A stretch of DNA of 64,000 nucleotides, from the NCBI RefSeq assembly GCF_037038585.1, contig NW_027288512.1, positions 186,001 to 250,000 of the forward strand, read 5' to 3'. A model generated the notes under the pieces. It was not told where the DNA came from and did no database searches. It worked only from the letters and a program-made list of their open reading frames with translations. This DNA comes from Patagioenas fasciata. Its lineage: Eukaryota > Chordata > Aves > Columbiformes > Columbidae. Positions 60,701-64,000 of this stretch are shown piece by piece. The stretch's first letter is position 1. Every line of letters starts with the position of its first letter. The position numbers and the translations under genes were made by a program.

Positions 60701-63700
60701 TCAGGACTCATTCTCACATCCTGGACACCCCCCATTGTCCCCAGGGCCCATTGTGACATCCACTGCACCCCCTTGTCCCCAGGTCCCATTGTGACATTCA
60801 GGGGACCCCTCTTTGTCCCCAGGGCCCATTGTGACATCCTGGGGACCCCCCCTTGTCCCCAGGGCTCATTGAGACGTCCCAGGACCCCCCACTGTCCCCA
60901 GGGCCCATTGTGACATTCAGGGGACCCCCTTTGTCCCCAGGGCCCATTCTGATACCGTGGGGACCCCCCATTGTCCCCAGGGCCCATTGTGACATGCTGG
61001 GGACGCTCTTTGTCCCCAGGGCCCATTGTGACATCCTGGGGACCCTCCTTGTCCCCAGAGCCCATTGTGACATCCAGGGGACCCCCTTTGTCCCCAGGGC
61101 CCATTGTGGCACCATGAGGACCCTCTTTGTCACTGGGGCCCATTGTGACATCCCAGGACCCCACTTTGTCCCCAGGGCTTATTGTGACGCCATGGGAATC
61201 TCCCTTGTCCCCAGGGCCCATTGTGACATCCCATGACCCCCCTTTGTCCCCAGTGCTATTGTGAAATCCTGGGGACCCCTTTTGTCCCCAGGGCCCATTG
61301 TGACACCGTGGGGAACCCCTTTGTCACTGGGGCCATTGTGACATTCCAGGATTTCACTTTGTCCCCAGGGCTCGTTCTGACACCTTGGGGACTCCCATTG
61401 TCCCCAGGGCCCATTGTGACATCCTGGGCAACCCCATTGTCCCCAGGGCCCATTGTGACATCCTGGGGACCCCCATTGTCCCCAAGGCCCATTGTGACAT
61501 TCCAGGACCCCCCATTGTCCCCAGGGCCCATTGTGACATCCACTGCACCCCCTTGTCCCCAGGGCCCATTGTGACATTCAGGGGACCCCTCTTTGTCCCC
61601 AGAGCCCATTGTGACATCCTGGGGACCCCCCTTCTCACTGGGGCCCATTGTGACGTCCCAGGACCCCCCATTGTCCCCAGGGACCATTGTGACATCCTGG
61701 CGATCCCTCCTAGTCCCCAGGGCCCCCCATTGTCCCCAGGACCCATTGTGACATTCAGGGGGCCCCTTTGTCACTGGGGCCCATTGTGACATCCCAGGAC
61801 CCCCCATTGTCCCCAGGGCCCATTGTGACATCCACTGCACCCCCTTGTCCCCAGGGCCCATTGTGACATTCAGGGGACCCCTCTTTGTCCCCAGAGCCCA
61901 TTGTGACATCCTGGGGACCCCCCTTCTCACTGGGGCCCATTGTGACGTCCCAGGACCCCCCATTGTCCCCAGGGCCCATTGTGACATCCTGGGGACCCTC
62001 CTTGTCCCCAGAGCCCACTCTGACATCCAGGGGACCCCCTTTGTCCCCATGGCCCATTGTGGCACCATAGGGACCCCCTTTGTCACTGGGGCCCATTGTG
62101 ACATCCCAGGATACCCCCTGGTCCCCAGGCCCCATTGTGACATCCTGGGGACCCCCCTTGTCCTCAGGGTCCATTGTGACAGCCCAGGACCTTACATTGT
62201 CCCCAGGGCCCATTGTGACATCCCAGGACCCCCCATTGTCCCCAGGGCCCATTGTGACATCCCAGGACCCCCCATTGTCCCCAGGGCCCATTGTGACATC
62301 CTCGGCACCCCTTTGTCCCCCGGGCCCATTGTGACATCCTGGGGACCCCCCCTTGTCCCCAGGGCCCATTGTGACGTCCCAGGGCCCCCATTGTCCCCAG
62401 GGGCCATTGTGACATCCTAGGGATCCCTCCTTGTCCCCAGGGCCCATTGTGACATTCAGTGGACCCCTCTTTGTCCCTAGGGCCCATTGTGACATCCTGG
62501 GGATCCCTCCTTGTCCCCAGTACCCATTGTGACGTCCCAGGATCCCCATTGTCCCCAGGACCTATTGTGACATTCAGGGGACCCCCTTTGTCACTGGGGC
62601 CCATTGTGACACCATGGAGACCCCCGCTTGTCCCCAGGGCCCATTGTGACATCCCAGGACCCCCCTTTGACCCCAGGGCCCATTGTGGCACCATGGCAAC
62701 CCCTTTTGTCCCTAGGGCCCATTGTGACATTCTTGGACCCCACTTTGTCCCCAGGACCTATTGTGACACCATGGGGACCCCCCCTTGTCCTCAGGACTCA
62801 TTCTCACATCCTGGACACCCCCCATTGTCCCCAGGGCCCATTGTGACATCCACTGCACCCCATTGTCCCCAGGGCCCATTGTGACATTCAGGGGACCCCT
62901 CTTTGTCCCCAGGGCCCATTGTGACATGCTGGGGACGCTCTTTGTCCCCAGGGCCCATTGTGACATCCTGGGGACCCTCCTTGTCCCCAGAGCCCATTGT
63001 GACATCCAGGGGACCCCCTTTGTCCCCAGGGCCCATTGTGGCACCATGAGGACCCTCTTTGTCACTGGGCCCCATTGTGACATCCCAGGACCCCCCTTTG
63101 TCCCCAGGGCCCATTGTGACATCCCAGGACCCCACTTTGTCCCCAGGGCTTATTGTGACACCATGGGGATCTCCCTTGTCCCCAGGGCCCATTGTGACAT
63201 CCCATGACCCCCCTTTGTCCCCAGTGCTATTGTGAAATCCTGGGGACCCCTTATGTCCCCAGGGCCCATTATGACACCATGGGGAACCCCTTTGTCACTG
63301 GGGGCCATTGTGACATTCCAGGACCCCCCATTGTCCCCAGGGCCCATTGTGACATTCAGGGCACCCCCTTGTCCCCAGGGCCCATTGTGACATTCAGGGT
63401 ACCCCTCTTTGTCCCCAGGGCCCATTGTGACATCCTGGGGACCCCCACTTGTCACTGGGACCCATTGTGACATCCCAGGACCCCCCATTGTCCCCAGGGC
63501 CCATTGTGACATCCACTGCACCCCCTTGTCCCCAGGGCCCATTGTGACATTCAGGGCACCCCTCTTTGTACCCAGGGCACACTGTGACATCCTGAGGACC
63601 CCCCCTTGTCACTGGGGCCCATTGTGACGTCCCAGGACACCCCATTGTCGCCAGGGCCCATTGTGACATCCTGGGGATCCCTTCTTGTCCCCAGGGCCCA

Positions 63701-64000
63701 TTGTGACGTCCCAGGACCCCCCATTGTCCCCAGGACCCATTGTGACATTCAGGTGGCCCCTTTGTCACTGGGGCCCATTGTGACATCCCAGGACCCCACA
63801 TTGTCCCCAGGACACATTGTCACATCCTGGGGACCCCACTTGTCCCCAGGACCCACTGTGACACTATGGGGACCCCCCCTTGTCCCCAGGGCCCATTGTG
63901 AGGTCCCAGGACCCGACATTGTCCCCAGGGCCCATTGTGACATCCTCTGCACCCCCTTGTCCCCAGGGCCCACTGTGACGTCCCAGGACCCACCCTTGTC
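48707..64000 (-). repeat. 39-bp minisatellite, reverse block D
   Basis: About 390 reverse-oriented units run to the window edge. Variant order shows internal duplications (for example about 49900-50400 against about 60350-60900, and 55000-55700 similar to 51300-52000). It is more diverged and less regular than the near-identical repeats in the centre of block B. No unique sequence or gene is seen within it. Confidence 0.97.

Noticed and set aside
1..64000. CRISPR array
   Set aside because: Repeats are head-to-tail with no unique spacers, units vary internally, and the genome is eukaryotic.

Overview
The window looks like a GC-rich, repeat-dominated piece of a vertebrate, most likely avian, genome, probably from a microchromosome arm or subtelomere. 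The support is: spliceosomal introns with GT/AG borders, CpG-island promoters, 3'-end fragments of CR1-type LINEs (42.8 kb and 43.8 kb), a 440-bp block of degenerate TTAGGG repeats, and at least nine unrelated minisatellites. Nothing bacterial, organellar or CRISPR-like is visible. I cannot name the species.

About 79% of the window (roughly 50.7 kb, about 1,300 copies) is one 39-bp minisatellite. Each unit carries GGGCCC, CACAATGG and a TGGGGAC...GTCCCCA hairpin. It occurs in four blocks of alternating orientation: 1-9977 (forward), 16113-40913 (reverse), 42172-42752 (forward) and 48707-64000 (reverse). Because 39 = 3 x 13, long stop-free frames run through the arrays in several frames. I treat all of them as non-coding.

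Region by region: (i) 1-9977 is forward array. (ii) 9971-16112 is a 6-kb island between two inverted arms of the array. It holds a candidate multi-exon gene on the + strand: a CpG promoter and non-coding first exon near 11.8-11.95 kb, an intron filled with a CT-rich tract, a coding exon with a strong-context ATG at 13265, an intron filled with an A+T-rich 20-bp satellite, then short exons at 15053, 15329 and 15769. The junction phases agree through all four coding exons. (iii) 16113-40913 is reverse array with near-identical higher-order repeats of about 4.5 and 4.0 kb. (iv) 40914-48706 is a patchwork of unique sequence, telomere-like repeats, a small forward array, two opposed CR1 3' ends enclosing a gene fragment with an Asp/Glu-rich run, a GGAA microsatellite, several short satellites, a second CpG island, and the start of a second candidate gene (ATG at 47570, two exons, + strand). 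(v) 48707-64000 is reverse array to the window edge.

The genes are not part of a recognisable pathway. Neither gene product was identified, and both models rest on sequence signals alone (splice sites, Kozak context, phase). The strongest structural story is a gene lodged in the spacer of a large inverted duplication of a hairpin-forming minisatellite, with each of its introns occupied by a different satellite.
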